Shown: positions 52,369 through 61,371, counted from the stretch's first letter. The stretch is DNA of 64,000 nt from an uncultured Opitutia bacterium (GCA_903902745.1 CAIUWA010000003.1:32836-96835); one strand, 5' to 3'. The notes: a model not told the origin generated them from the letters alone. A program made the numbers and translations.

Positions 52369-52458
52369 TGCAGCGGCGGTCTACTTGTCCGCCATTGCCT
52401 CAGCGACGGCGGATGACTGCCGGCTTGAAACCATCGGCGCTCATATTGCGCCTCTACA
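52369..52458. repeat. Palindromic element, TGTAGCGGCG type, copy 2
   Basis: Left end TGCAGCGGCGGTCTACTTGT and right end GCGCCTCTACA, with inner GTCCGCC and GGCGGATG complements, correspond to copy 1 at 43253-43301 plus an extra internal segment. It separates the two SlyB-like genes. Confidence 0.78.
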
Positions 52459-52467
52459 GTAAGCCAA

Positions 52468-52926
52468 TCACGGCAAGGTCACCTGGGCGCCGCCGGGACC
52501 ACTGATCACCGCCACCCTGTCGCCCACGTAGAAAACCGGCGGAGCCGTCTGCGTGACGACAACGCTGCCTCCGTTTTCCAATTTGATTGTCAGCATGAGC
52601 CCGTTTTTGCGGGTCACCACCTCCTCGACAGCCTGACCGCCTACCGCGCCCACCACGGCACCGCCCACCCGGGCCATGTCCGTCCCCACCCCGTGGCCGA
52701 CTCCGCCCGCGGAGGCCGCACCCATCGCCCCGCCGCCATACGTGCCCACGACCGAATTCTGGCCCGCAATCACCACGGCATCTGTCTTTTGGATCGTGCC
52801 GTATTCGATATGCCGCACCTGATTCACCTGCTGGCGTGACACTACCGGGGTTTTGGAGGGAAAGGTGCAGCCGGCGAAAAGTCCCGCGCAACCGACTGCC
52901 AGGGGTATGAGCATTTTGGGGTTCAT
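52468..52926 (-). CDS. Glycine-zipper outer-membrane lipoprotein (SlyB-like), copy 2
   Basis: This 152-residue paralogue of 51768-52283 has lipobox LFAGC, a QVNQVRHIEYGTIQKTDAV strand, and glycine zipper GTYGGGAMGAASAGGVGHG with VGGAVVGAVGGQAVEEVVT. The C-terminal part is LTIKLENGGSVVVTQ. SlyB-like proteins are envelope-stress lipoproteins in other bacteria. It starts at ATG 52926; the upstream frame is rejected because it lacks a signal peptide. Confidence 0.82.
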   Translation of the reverse strand: MNPKMLIPLAVGCAGLFAGCTFPSKTPVVSRQQVNQVRHIEYGTIQKTDAVVIAGQNSVVGTYGGGAMGAASAGGVGHGVGTDMARVGGAVVGAVGGQAVEEVVTRKNGLMLTIKLENGGSVVVTQTAPPVFYVGDRVAVISGPGGAQVTLP

Positions 52927-53015
52927 GATATTTAAGACGTTGTCGGTTGGACTGCGGATGCCCCGGCCGGGTTCATAAAATTTGCACGGGAAATGGTCCG
53001 CCGCGAGCCATCCCC

Positions 53016-55253
53016 TCAGGCGTTCTTCCCAAACAGCAGCCGCAGGGAATTGAGGCACACGACCAGCGTGCTGCCTTCGTGCGCCGCCACGCCGATGGCC
53101 AGCGGTACCGCGCCCCAGGCCGTGGCACCCACCATTATGATGACTACGCCCAGCGAAATCGTCAGGTTCTGCCGGATGACCGCCCGCGCACGCCGGCTCA
53201 GGCGCTGCGCCGCAAGGAAATTCTCAATGCGGTCGTGCATCAGGATGACCTCCGCCTGCTCGAGCGCCGCGTCGCTGCCGCGCGCCCCCATCGCCACGCT
53301 CACATCCGCGGCCGCCAGACAGGGCGCATCGTTCACCCCGTCCCCGACCATCGCCACTCGCCCACCCGCACTTCGCAGCGACTGGATGGCAGCGACCTTG
53401 TCCTCGGGCGAAAGCCCCGCCCGCACCTCGTCGAGCCCAAGTTCCTTGGCCACCGCCTCGGCGGTATGGCGGCGGTCCCCGGTCAGCATCACCGTCTTGA
53501 TCCCGGCCGCCTTGAGCGCGGCGAGCACACCCCGCGACTCGGCGCGAATCTGGTCCTTGAGCAGCACCCGGCCCACGAGATCGCGGCCGAGCACCCAGAC
53601 CTCGCTCAACTCCGCCGCAGCCGGCGGGAGTTTTCTCGCCCACTCCGCCAGCGGGCCGCTCTCCAGCAGTTCCCGCCGGCCGAGCAGCAGGTTGGCCCCG
53701 TCAAGCCTGCCGCGCAGGCCCTGGCCGGTGAGCGATTGAAAGTCTTCCAGTTCCAGCGCACGCGCGCCCGCCGCCTTCGCATGGCGCACGATGGCGCGGG
53801 CGATCGGGTGCTGTGATTTCGCCTCCAAGGCATAGGCTAGCTCGAGAATCTCACGCTCGCGGCCGGGCGGGAAACTTTCCGTCCCGACCACCGCCAGCTC
53901 GCCCGTCGTCAGCGTGCCGGTCTTGTCGAGCGCCACCACGTTGACATCCGCGAGTTTCTCGATCGCCGCCCCGCCGCGAAACAGGACGCCATGGCGCGCC
54001 CCCCAGGCGATCGCCGCCAGGATGGCCGAGGGAATGGACAGCACCAGCGCGCAAGGGCTCGCCACCACCATGAGCGTCATCGCCCGGTAAAACGCCGAGC
54101 GCACCCCGGGCTCGTTGGTGAAGGCCGGCAGATGAAAGCCCAGCCACCACAGTAGGAACATGGCGAAGGAGCCGCCAATGACGGCGTAGGTATAGCCCGG
54201 CCCAAAGCGGTCCGTGAACCGCTCGCTCGGCGCCTTCAGCTTCTGCGCCGTCTGGATCAGGCGGATGATTTTCTGCAGCGTGCTTTCCGCCGGCAGGCGC
54301 GCGACGTCAAACTCCACCACGCCCCACAGGTTGATCGTGCCGCTGAAAACCTGGTCGCCCACGCCTTTCTCCACGGGATTCGCCTCGCCCGTGAGTGCGG
54401 ACTCATCGCTCGCGCTCCGGCCCTTGCCCACCGTGCCGTCCGCCGCGAAGGCCTCACCGGGACGAACCCGCACGCGCTGGCCGAGTTGCAGGGACTCCAC
54501 CGCGATCTCTTCCTCGCTGCCGTCCGGCCGCACGAGGGTCGCCCGCTTCGGGGCGCTTTTCAGCAGGGCACTCACCTCGCGCTGGGTACGATCCAGCGCG
54601 TACTCCTCCATCGCGCCGGACGCGGAGAACAGGAACAGGAGCAGCACCGCCTCCCCCCAGGCATCGATGAACATGGCGCCCACGGCCACCGCCAGCATGA
54701 GAAAATGAATATCGATCTTCCGCTCGCGGAGATTCGCCCACGTGTCAATGACCGCATCCCAGCCACCGGTGACCAAGCCGATCAAAAACAGCACGCGGGC
54801 CAGCAGCGGCCAGCCGGGCGCCAGATATCCCGCGGCAAACCCTGCCAATCCGGCCGCCCCGCAAATCGCCGCGAGCGTCGCCAGCGTGCGCCATTCCTGG
54901 TCCTCGGGTTGCGGCTCCGCCTTGATCTCCGGCCATTCCATCTCGCGCCAGAGCCAGAGTTTCTCCGCCGTGACACAGCTGTCCCTTCCAATCACCGTGG
55001 CGCCGCCCTCCTTCCGCAGCGAATAACCCGTCAAGGCCGCCTGGCCCGTCCGCGCCGCCTGCTGCGCCTCCACCGCCGCGATGGTTTCCGCCAGCCGGGC
55101 CTCGAAATCCCGCAAATCGACCGGGCCGACCGTGGCCACCGCCACCTTGTGCGCCGTCGGGTCGATGCGGACCGCGCTCACGCCCGGCTGCGTGCGCAAA
55201 AAGCGCACCAGCTCTTCAACCCAGTCGCCGCCGGAATGTTCAGGGGAAGGCAC
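53016..55253 (-). CDS. P1B-4-type metal-transporting ATPase (CoaT-like)
   Basis: This 745-residue inner-membrane ATPase exports divalent metals. P-type motifs are LDKTGTLTTGELA (phosphorylated Asp), SALTGEANPVEKG, LTGDRRHTAEA and MVGDGVNDAPCLA, plus SQHPIARAI for the His-Pro motif. The transmembrane metal site is SPCALVLS rather than CPC, and the last segment has AAHEGSTLVVCLNSLRLL. Together these mark subgroup P1B-4 (Co2+/Zn2+/Fe2+ efflux). No CxxC metal-binding domain is present at the N-terminus. No metal regulator gene is adjacent. It is divergent from the helicase. Confidence 0.9.
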   Translation of the reverse strand: MPSPEHSGGDWVEELVRFLRTQPGVSAVRIDPTAHKVAVATVGPVDLRDFEARLAETIAAVEAQQAARTGQAALTGYSLRKEGGATVIGRDSCVTAEKLWLWREMEWPEIKAEPQPEDQEWRTLATLAAICGAAGLAGFAAGYLAPGWPLLARVLFLIGLVTGGWDAVIDTWANLRERKIDIHFLMLAVAVGAMFIDAWGEAVLLLFLFSASGAMEEYALDRTQREVSALLKSAPKRATLVRPDGSEEEIAVESLQLGQRVRVRPGEAFAADGTVGKGRSASDESALTGEANPVEKGVGDQVFSGTINLWGVVEFDVARLPAESTLQKIIRLIQTAQKLKAPSERFTDRFGPGYTYAVIGGSFAMFLLWWLGFHLPAFTNEPGVRSAFYRAMTLMVVASPCALVLSIPSAILAAIAWGARHGVLFRGGAAIEKLADVNVVALDKTGTLTTGELAVVGTESFPPGREREILELAYALEAKSQHPIARAIVRHAKAAGARALELEDFQSLTGQGLRGRLDGANLLLGRRELLESGPLAEWARKLPPAAAELSEVWVLGRDLVGRVLLKDQIRAESRGVLAALKAAGIKTVMLTGDRRHTAEAVAKELGLDEVRAGLSPEDKVAAIQSLRSAGGRVAMVGDGVNDAPCLAAADVSVAMGARGSDAALEQAEVILMHDRIENFLAAQRLSRRARAVIRQNLTISLGVVIIMVGATAWGAVPLAIGVAAHEGSTLVVCLNSLRLLFGKNA

Positions 55254-55337
55254 GCAACAATTGAGCGCACACTCTGCTCTCCCGCAAATTCAATTGCGCC
55301 GGGCCGGGCCCGATTCCTTGCTGGACGGCTCAAGCTG

Positions 55338-57422
55338 ATGATTGGCCTTCGCGACGACTCCGACTCCGCCCCCGCGGCTCCCAAACCGAGCCATGCGCCG
55401 GAGCTGGCCGAGAAAATCTTCGCCGAGACGGGCTGGCTGCAGGACCGGCTCAAGCTCGAGCACCGCCCCGAACAGGAGCAAATGGCCCGCACCGTGGCCG
55501 CGGCGATGGCGGCCGATGAAACCCTTCTGTTCGAGGCCGGCACCGGCGTCGGCAAGTCCCTCGCCTACCTCGTCCCGGGCATCATCCACGCGATGGATCA
55601 GACCCGGCAGCTCATCGTTTCCACCAACACCATTTCGCTGCAGGAACAGATCGAGACCCAGGATCTGCCGCTCTGCCGCCGGCTCTTCCAAGCGGCTCCA
55701 CCGCTTGCCGTGTACGCCGGATTCAAGTCTGCGGTGCTCGTGGGCAAGTCGAATTACCTCTGCACGACGCGTCTGTCCCATGCCCTCGCCGACCGGGCGA
55801 GCCTCTTCACGGATGAGGAATACACCGAGCTTCAGCGCATCGCCGCCTGGGCGGAAGTTAGCGAGACCGGCCTGCGTCATGACTTGCAGCCGCCGCCGCG
55901 CGCCGAGGTCTGGGAGACGGTCAGCGCCGATTCTTCCTCGTGCTCGCGCAAGCACTGCCAGGGTGACCGGTGCTTCTATCAGCGCGCCCGCACCCGCCTG
56001 CGCGCGGCCCATGTCATCATTATCAACCATGCGCTCCTATTCGCCCTCATCAACGCGGGCGGAGCCAAGGCCCAGGGCGCCACTTCCACCGACGCGCGCG
56101 GCGTGCTCTTTCCCGATGATTTCCTCGTACTCGATGAGGCCCACACCGTCCCCGAGGTCGCCACCAACCATTTCGGCCTGTCCCTCAGCAGCTATGGGAT
56201 CGAGCGCGCGCTGAAGCATCTCTTCAACCCGCGGACGAAGCGCGGCCTCTTCCGCAAGTTCGGCGGATCCGAGGCCCAGCAGGGCGTCGTCGATGCGCTC
56301 GACGCCTCGCGGCAGTTCTTCGATTTCCTCGCCTCGCGCCTGTTGAACGAGCGCGCCGTGGTGCGCGTGCGCGAGCCGGATGCCGCTGAACCGTTGCTCG
56401 ACGGCCCGCTCGGTTCGCTCCACCGGATCCTTGGCAAGCTGGGTGACAAACTTGAGGACGGCCGTGAGCGCGACGAACTGCTCGAGCAAAAGGCCCGCAT
56501 CAAGTCCATCCAGGCCGGCCTCACCGAATGGCTCACCCTCGGCGACAAGGCGCAGGTTTACTGGGTCGAGCGTAGCGGCCGGCGCCAGACCATCGTCACG
56601 CTGCGCGGTGCGCCCATTGATGTCGCGCCCGCCCTGCGCCAGCACCTGTTCGGCTGCGGCGTCGGCATCACGTGCACCAGTGCCACGCTCGCCATGGGCG
56701 GCGCGATCGAGCCGTTCGCTGCGCGCCTCGGGGCGGATGACGCCCGGTCGGTCATTGTAAAATCCCCGTTTAATTTCGAGCGCAACATGCGCGTCTACGT
56801 GGCCGCCGACATCCCCCTGCCCTCGCCCAAGGATGCGCGCCTCGCGATCGAATCGCTCACGGACTACATCGGATTCTGCACCCGGCGCGTGCGCGGCGGG
56901 TCCCTCGTGCTGTTCACGAGCTACAACGACATGCGCACCGTGGCCGCCGCCCTCGAGCCCGTTTACCAGGAGGAGAAACGCCCGTTCTTCATGCAGGGTG
57001 AGACGCTTTCCCGCAGCGAGCTCACCCGGCAGATGCGCACGCTCGGCAACGCGGTGGTTTTTGGCACCGACAGCTTCTGGACCGGGGTGGACGTGCCCGG
57101 CGACGCCCTCGCCCAGGTCATCATCACGCGCCTCCCGTTCGACCCGCCCACCCACCCCATCACCGAGGCCCGCGCCGAGGCGATCCAGGACCGCGGCGGC
57201 AACCCCTTCAACGAGCTCACGCTGCCCGATGCCCTCATCAAGTTCCGCCAGGGCGTGGGCCGCCTCATCCGCACCCAGAGCGACCGGGGCCTGGTCACCG
57301 TGCTCGATGCGCGGGTACTCGCCAAGACCTACGGCCGGCTCTTTCTCGAATGCCTGCCAAAGCGGGGGTTCGAGCAATTAACCCTTGCAAACCGCGAGCA
57401 GCAATTTCGTCCTTTCGCCTGA
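55338..57422 (+). CDS. DinG-family ATP-dependent DNA helicase (XPD-like)
   Basis: This superfamily 2 iron-sulfur helicase (694 residues) probably resolves repair intermediates. Motifs are EAGTGVGKSLAYLVPG (Walker A), VLDEAHTVPEVATNHFG (DEAH box), TCTSATLAMGG (motif III) and VGRLIRTQSDRG (motif VI). Four cysteines in YLCTTR and SCSRKHCQGDRCFYQRAR look like the 4Fe-4S site. The frame is open upstream to 54486 but is antisense to the ATPase gene; ATG 55338 starts directly after the gap. Confidence 0.92.
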   Translation: MIGLRDDSDSAPAAPKPSHAPELAEKIFAETGWLQDRLKLEHRPEQEQMARTVAAAMAADETLLFEAGTGVGKSLAYLVPGIIHAMDQTRQLIVSTNTISLQEQIETQDLPLCRRLFQAAPPLAVYAGFKSAVLVGKSNYLCTTRLSHALADRASLFTDEEYTELQRIAAWAEVSETGLRHDLQPPPRAEVWETVSADSSSCSRKHCQGDRCFYQRARTRLRAAHVIIINHALLFALINAGGAKAQGATSTDARGVLFPDDFLVLDEAHTVPEVATNHFGLSLSSYGIERALKHLFNPRTKRGLFRKFGGSEAQQGVVDALDASRQFFDFLASRLLNERAVVRVREPDAAEPLLDGPLGSLHRILGKLGDKLEDGRERDELLEQKARIKSIQAGLTEWLTLGDKAQVYWVERSGRRQTIVTLRGAPIDVAPALRQHLFGCGVGITCTSATLAMGGAIEPFAARLGADDARSVIVKSPFNFERNMRVYVAADIPLPSPKDARLAIESLTDYIGFCTRRVRGGSLVLFTSYNDMRTVAAALEPVYQEEKRPFFMQGETLSRSELTRQMRTLGNAVVFGTDSFWTGVDVPGDALAQVIITRLPFDPPTHPITEARAEAIQDRGGNPFNELTLPDALIKFRQGVGRLIRTQSDRGLVTVLDARVLAKTYGRLFLECLPKRGFEQLTLANREQQFRPFA

Positions 57423-57471
57423 GCAGACTGTCCGCCAGTCTCCGTTACCCCTTTCGCCTGACTCTCCAAGC

Positions 57472-58194
57472 ATGATCAAACTGCGTACAGCCGCCCTGAC
57501 CGACATTGGCCATCTCCGCACCCACAACGAGGACCGTTACATTCAGAACGATGCCCTTGGTATTTACGGCGTGGCGGACGGTGTAGGCGGCCTGCCCGGC
57601 GGCGAAGAGGCGGCCCAGCTCGCGGTGGATGAGATCACCAAGGCCGTGCAGGCCATGCCTCCGGGCGCCCTGGATCTGGCCACGGCCGTCCAGCGGGCCA
57701 ACGAGAGCGTCGCCAATCTCGGCCACCGCCTGAGCCCCGGCATGGGGATCGGCACCACCCTCACCTTCGGCGTAATCCGCGATGGGAGCATCCACCTCGC
57801 CCACATCGGCGACTCCCGCTGCTACGTCTGGCACGGCGGCAACATCGAGGCGATCACCCGCGATCATTCCGTGGAGAGCGACGCCCGCGTCCGCCGCGCC
57901 AAGGGCGAGGTCGTCTATTACCACCAGTCGAACCGCAACGCGCTCACGCGCTGCATCGGCCAGCCCACCCCGCCGGAAGTCGATCTGCTGACCCGCCGGC
58001 TGGTGCCGGGCGAACGCTACCTCTTTTGCAGTGACGGCGTGACCCGCCTCATCCGCGATTCCGAGCTCGGTGAAATGATCGCCCGCGACGCCGAGCCGGC
58101 GGATGTCCTTAAAGATATTGTCGAGCTGGCCAACCGCAGCGGCGGGCCGGACAACTCCACTGGCATCCTCATCTTCGTCGACGAGGCGAAGTGA
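57472..58194 (+). CDS. PP2C-family protein serine/threonine phosphatase
   Basis: This 240-residue Mn2+/Mg2+-dependent phosphatase shows the PPM metal motifs: THNEDRYIQND, GVADGVGGLPGGEEAA, LAHIGDSRCYVWHGG and the terminal GGPDNSTGILIF. No partner kinase is in the window. A small TPR-like gene follows, its ATG 2 nt past the phosphatase stop, so the pair is probably translationally linked. Confidence 0.93.
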   Translation: MIKLRTAALTDIGHLRTHNEDRYIQNDALGIYGVADGVGGLPGGEEAAQLAVDEITKAVQAMPPGALDLATAVQRANESVANLGHRLSPGMGIGTTLTFGVIRDGSIHLAHIGDSRCYVWHGGNIEAITRDHSVESDARVRRAKGEVVYYHQSNRNALTRCIGQPTPPEVDLLTRRLVPGERYLFCSDGVTRLIRDSELGEMIARDAEPADVLKDIVELANRSGGPDNSTGILIFVDEAK

Positions 58195-58196
58195 CC

Positions 58197-58508
58197 ATGC
58201 CACCGCGGGTGGAGCAGTTCCAGGCTCTGGTCGCCCAGCAGCCCGGCAACGAACTTTTCCGTTTCAGCCTCGCCCAGGCGCTGGCTACCGCCAGCCGCGG
58301 CGCCGAAGCCGTGCAGCACTACGAGTTTTGCCTGGGAAAAAAGGCGGACTGGATGATGCCGCGCATCCTCCTCGGGAAACTGCAGCTCGAACTCGGTAAC
58401 CGCCCCGAGGGCAAAGCCCTGCTGCAGGACGCCCTGCGCCTCGCCGTCGAGCAGCACCACGAGGACCCCGAACGCGAGCTGCGGGCCCTGCTCGCCGACT
58501 TGGGCTGA
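58197..58508 (+). CDS. Small TPR-like protein
   Basis: This 103-residue all-helical protein has tetratricopeptide-like pairs (LFRFSLAQALATASRGAEAV, MPRILLGKLQLELGNRPEGK, ALLQDALRLAVEQ). It could be an adaptor of the PP2C phosphatase upstream, from context only. A GTG at 58191 is an alternative start overlapping the upstream stop. Confidence 0.72.
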   Translation: MPPRVEQFQALVAQQPGNELFRFSLAQALATASRGAEAVQHYEFCLGKKADWMMPRILLGKLQLELGNRPEGKALLQDALRLAVEQHHEDPERELRALLADLG

Positions 58509-58517
58509 CCGGGAATT

Positions 58518-58614
58518 AGCCACAGAGACACGGAGCACACAGAGTGGTCGATCTCCGTGCCCATGAGTCTCGCCATAGCCTGAAGGGCGACGGCGGATCC
58601 GTGCCTCCGTGGCA
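58518..58614. repeat. Long inverted repeat, CCACAGAGACACGGAG type
   Basis: Left arm AGCCACAGAGACACGGAGCA is imperfectly complementary to right arm GATCCGTGCCTCCGTGGCAA, with GATCTCCGTGCCCATG in between. It is related to 20663-20763. It fills the convergent gap between the TPR gene and a lipoprotein gene. Confidence 0.75.
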
Positions 58615-58624
58615 AATCCATCCG

Positions 58625-59359
58625 TTATTTACCCGCGTCGAAGAGGAACTCGTGTTTCTCGTCGCCGATTGAAACCACGAGCTTCAGCGGCAAGCCGGAT
58701 TTGATGTCCTCGGGGTGCAACTTGACCATCCCGCCGGCCCGCTGGCCGGGCTCGATGACGTTTTCGCGAAGCAATCCTTCGAGCTGGTCGAGCTGCGGAG
58801 CCGTGATGGATTCCGCCACCCCCTGGGAAGTTTTCACCATCTGGTTCAGCGCCACGGTCGCAAGGGCCGGGTCCACCACGGGCGTGGCCGTGGTGGGCTG
58901 AAAGCGGCCCGTCGTGATGGCCGGCAGGTCGAAGGTGTGCGACTGCGCCACCTGCGAGGAGTGCGCCTCCATGAAATCAGCGGCGGCGTTCTCACCGATG
59001 GTCTCGGCCTGCCGCTCGGCGGCCAGGTTGATCCGCCAGGCCAGTTCGCGGTAGGTATAAAGCTTCACCTCCGTGTCGCCTGAAAAAGCGCGGACATTTC
59101 CCGGCGAAAAAGGCAGCGGCGTCTCCCCGCCGTTGGCCGCGACCACGAGGAAGGCCGGCAAGGCGGACATCCGCGCCTCGTATTGCGGCGTCAGCAGCAC
59201 GACCGCGACTGCATGGGTTTTCGACGACCGCAGCAGGGCCCGGCCGTGCTCAACGATTGCGGGGGAAGGATTGGCCCGGGAGGGCGCCAGCGTCCCGCTG
59301 CTCGTGCAACCGGCCAGGACGCAGGCCACTGCCGGCAGGATCAACCGTCGGGCCATCAT
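58625..59359 (-). CDS. Hypothetical lipoprotein
   Basis: This 244-residue protein has a lipoprotein signal (LILPAVACVLAGCTSS). It has no recognised domain. The mature part looks beta-rich near the N-terminus (AVAVVLLTPQYEARM, LPAFLVVAANGGETPLPFSP), with helices in the middle and a short C-terminal VSIGDEKHEFLFDAGK. An outer-membrane or periplasmic location is expected. Start ATG 59359 or 59356. It lies 39 nt downstream of a tRNA gene on the same strand. Confidence 0.75.
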   Translation of the reverse strand: MMARRLILPAVACVLAGCTSSGTLAPSRANPSPAIVEHGRALLRSSKTHAVAVVLLTPQYEARMSALPAFLVVAANGGETPLPFSPGNVRAFSGDTEVKLYTYRELAWRINLAAERQAETIGENAAADFMEAHSSQVAQSHTFDLPAITTGRFQPTTATPVVDPALATVALNQMVKTSQGVAESITAPQLDQLEGLLRENVIEPGQRAGGMVKLHPEDIKSGLPLKLVVSIGDEKHEFLFDAGK

Positions 59360-59398
59360 GGAAGTGAGCGCGAAGCGGGCGGAAAAACGGTTGAAAAT

Positions 59399-59473
<75 letters not shown>

Positions 59474-59799
59474 GGAGAGGCCGGAAAAGTGCAGGTTCCC
59501 CGGGGAAAATCCAATCTAAATTTCGGACGGTGCCTAGCTTCCCCACTCACCCGCAATCCGCGCCACGACCGGATTATTCTGTCAACAGTCAAGGCCTGAG
59601 GTACTTCAACTCGGCTACCCGAACCAATTCACCTCGTCATCCGCTCCCAATCTGGAGGCAGCGTGGTCGAGCCGAAGAGTCAGGGTGCGAATCGATAAAT
59701 CCGGAGCGGCCCGGTTCGTTGAATTAATCGATTCGTTCCCTGCCCCCTTCAGCTCTTCCTTCCCCGGCGTCCGGCCTCTGGCATCCGGCCATCCGCCCT
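59474..59799. other. Intergenic region without a recognised gene
   Basis: No supported reading frame or RNA gene is seen. It contains GTCAGGGTGCGAATCGAT at 59679-59696, identical over 18 nt to 19032-19049. Nearby CGAATCGAT and ATCGATTCG form an inverted pair. A CT-rich low-complexity stretch at about 59740-59795 follows. Confidence 0.6.
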
Positions 59800-60453
59800 C
59801 TACGTCAGCCGGAACCCCAGCGATTCCAGTTCGTTCAGGTGAAACGGCGCGCTCTCCAGTACTTCCTGCAGCTTGGCCAGCGCCTCCGGCCTGGTCGGCG
59901 CGCTGAACCGGGACGCGCCATCCTCGGAGTCGTGCACGTGGACTTCCCATGAACCGGTCGCCTCGTCCGGCCCGACGTGGAACACGGATCCGTGGAGGTA
60001 ATTTCCCGGCAGCCCCGGGTGCGGGCCGGCGCCTGGCACGAGGAACAGTGTGTGCAGCGGGTCGTGGACGACGGTTCCGTCGTGCCTGGCGCGATGGCGG
60101 GCGGGTTTTCCAATCACCATGAGGCGGTGGCTCTCCGCCCGGGCGCGGTGCGGTGCGGGCAATGACTGCACATACCGGTCGTAGATGCTGGCATTGGTCT
60201 CCAACGCCTCGTCCGTGATCTGCCCCGCGATAAACGCATCAAGGTTGTGCGCGTGGAAAAACGGGAGCCGGGCCAGCGAGCGCGCGGTGACATGTCCGCC
60301 CTTGTGGTCAGCGTGGGCGTAAACCTGCTGCGCCGCGTAGAGCCGGTTCAGGGCGTCCTGATAAGCAGGGGTGGTGGGCACCGCGCCGGTGGCACTAAGC
60401 TCAATCTTGTCCAGGGTGGCGTGATCGAACTCGGCATTGGGATCTTGAGACAT
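59800..60453 (-). CDS. Hypothetical protein, 217 residues
   Basis: No family is recognised. It is His-rich (YAHADHKGGHVTARSLARL, FFHAHNLDAFIAGQITDE, HDGTVVHDPLHTLFLVPG, EVHVHDSEDG) and has no signal peptide or membrane segment, so it is probably a cytoplasmic, possibly metal-binding protein. The ATG at 60453 (MSQDPNAEFDHATLD) was chosen over a longer frame to 60483. It stands alone between repeat-containing gaps. Confidence 0.65.
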   Translation of the reverse strand: MSQDPNAEFDHATLDKIELSATGAVPTTPAYQDALNRLYAAQQVYAHADHKGGHVTARSLARLPFFHAHNLDAFIAGQITDEALETNASIYDRYVQSLPAPHRARAESHRLMVIGKPARHRARHDGTVVHDPLHTLFLVPGAGPHPGLPGNYLHGSVFHVGPDEATGSWEVHVHDSEDGASRFSAPTRPEALAKLQEVLESAPFHLNELESLGFRLT

Positions 60454-60580
60454 GGGAAACGGTGGGGTGCCCGGGCTTCGCACATCGCGCGTCGCAGGCT
60501 GGGGTTCGGCGAAGCCCGAAAGGTTGCAGAGAAGCCGGCCCGATGCAAGAGGGCCGGGCGATTGAGCAGTGTCCCAATTT

Positions 60581-60660
60581 GGCAGGGCGAATCGTCCCGC
60601 GAGCCGTTCGACAGGCTCACGGTCCGAGACCGCGGCTCGGCAGGGATGCCTCGCCCTACC
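60581..60660. repeat. Palindromic element, GGCAGGGCGA/TCGCCCTACC type
   Basis: GGCAGGGCGAATCGTCCCGC and ...GGCAGGGATGCCTCGCCCTACC are inverted ends enclosing GAGCCGTTCGACAGGCTCAC and CCGCGGCTCGG. Its ends resemble the element at 16144-16258. It lies in the 302-nt gap upstream of the DUF4258 gene; nothing else is seen there. Confidence 0.7.
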
Positions 60661-60755
60661 TCGAAGACATTTTTCAAATTAGGACGTTACCGGCGATTGA
60701 AGGAGACAGGTCAATTATTTGAAAGATCGGCATCGCCGGCTGCGTTTCAAGTGGG

Positions 60756-61028
60756 ATGCCGCAGCCGTTGTACAGGACGCCAATCCGGCTCACCAAACAT
60801 GCCATGGGTTACCTCAGCAGCCGCGGCTTTACCGTTGCCGAAGTGGAGGCGGCGATTCGGACTGCGGCGTGGGGACCAGCTGAACTCGGACGCCTCCATT
60901 GCTACAAGGATTTCATTTTCAATGCGGCTTGGAATGGCCGCCACTATGCCACCAAACGGGTTCGCCCAGTCTTTATCGAGTCGCCGGTGGAAATCGTTGT
61001 CATCACCGTTTACACATATTACTTCTAA
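60756..61028 (+). CDS. DUF4258-like protein, candidate toxin
   Basis: This 90-residue basic protein has the DUF4258 pattern of a small RelE/BrnT-like fold: RLTKHAMGYLSSRGFTVAEV (His and Arg after helix 1), EAAIRTAAWG, then strands KDFIFNAAWNGRHYATKRVR and a terminal EIVVITVYTYYF. Such proteins often pair with small antitoxins. The next gene (DUF2283-like) starts 3 nt later. Toxicity is inferred from family and pairing, not shown. Confidence 0.72.
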   Translation: MPQPLYRTPIRLTKHAMGYLSSRGFTVAEVEAAIRTAAWGPAELGRLHCYKDFIFNAAWNGRHYATKRVRPVFIESPVEIVVITVYTYYF

Positions 61029-61031
61029 ATC

Positions 61032-61244
61032 ATGAAAATCTCCTACGACGCCGAGATTGACGCCCTCACTATCAGCTTTCGCGAGACCACCGTCACCACC
61101 AAGCATCTGGCCGAGGGCATCGCCGCCGACTATGACCGCGATGGGCGGCTCGCGGGGCTTGAGATCCTCAATGCGAAGGCCCGGTTTGGTGACGAACAGA
61201 CCTTCACCCACGTCACGTTGGAAGGCGTCGGCGCAGCCAGTTGA
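61032..61244 (+). CDS. DUF2283-like protein, candidate antitoxin
   Basis: This 70-residue acidic protein matches DUF2283: MKISYDAEIDALTISFRE, LAEGIAADYDRDGRLAGLEI and LNAKARFGDE. DUF2283 genes commonly sit beside small DUF4258 genes, as here. No DNA-binding domain is obvious, so autoregulation is uncertain. The order is toxin then antitoxin if the pairing is right. Confidence 0.75.
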   Translation: MKISYDAEIDALTISFRETTVTTKHLAEGIAADYDRDGRLAGLEILNAKARFGDEQTFTHVTLEGVGAAS

Positions 61245-61280
61245 CCGGCGCGGATCCTGCGGATCTCCGGGTCGCCCTTT

Positions 61281-61305
61281 GCGCCTCCGCGCCTCTGCGC
61301 GAAAT
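61281..61305. repeat. Single arm of the GCAGAGG-type repeat
   Basis: GCGCCTCCGCGCCTCTGCGC followed by GAAAT equals one arm of the inverted repeat at 15544-15636, without its partner nearby. It lies in the gap before the GH42 gene. Confidence 0.65.
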
Positions 61306-61371
61306 CCTCCGCCGCATTGATCGCAGGAATGTTTTGCCAGTAGCCGAGGGAAGCCCTCGGATGGGGTGGCC

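Noticed and set aside
54486..55337. N-terminal extension of the DinG-like helicase
   Set aside because: It overlaps the opposite-strand ATPase gene and lacks family similarity; the ATG at 55338 is at the family start.
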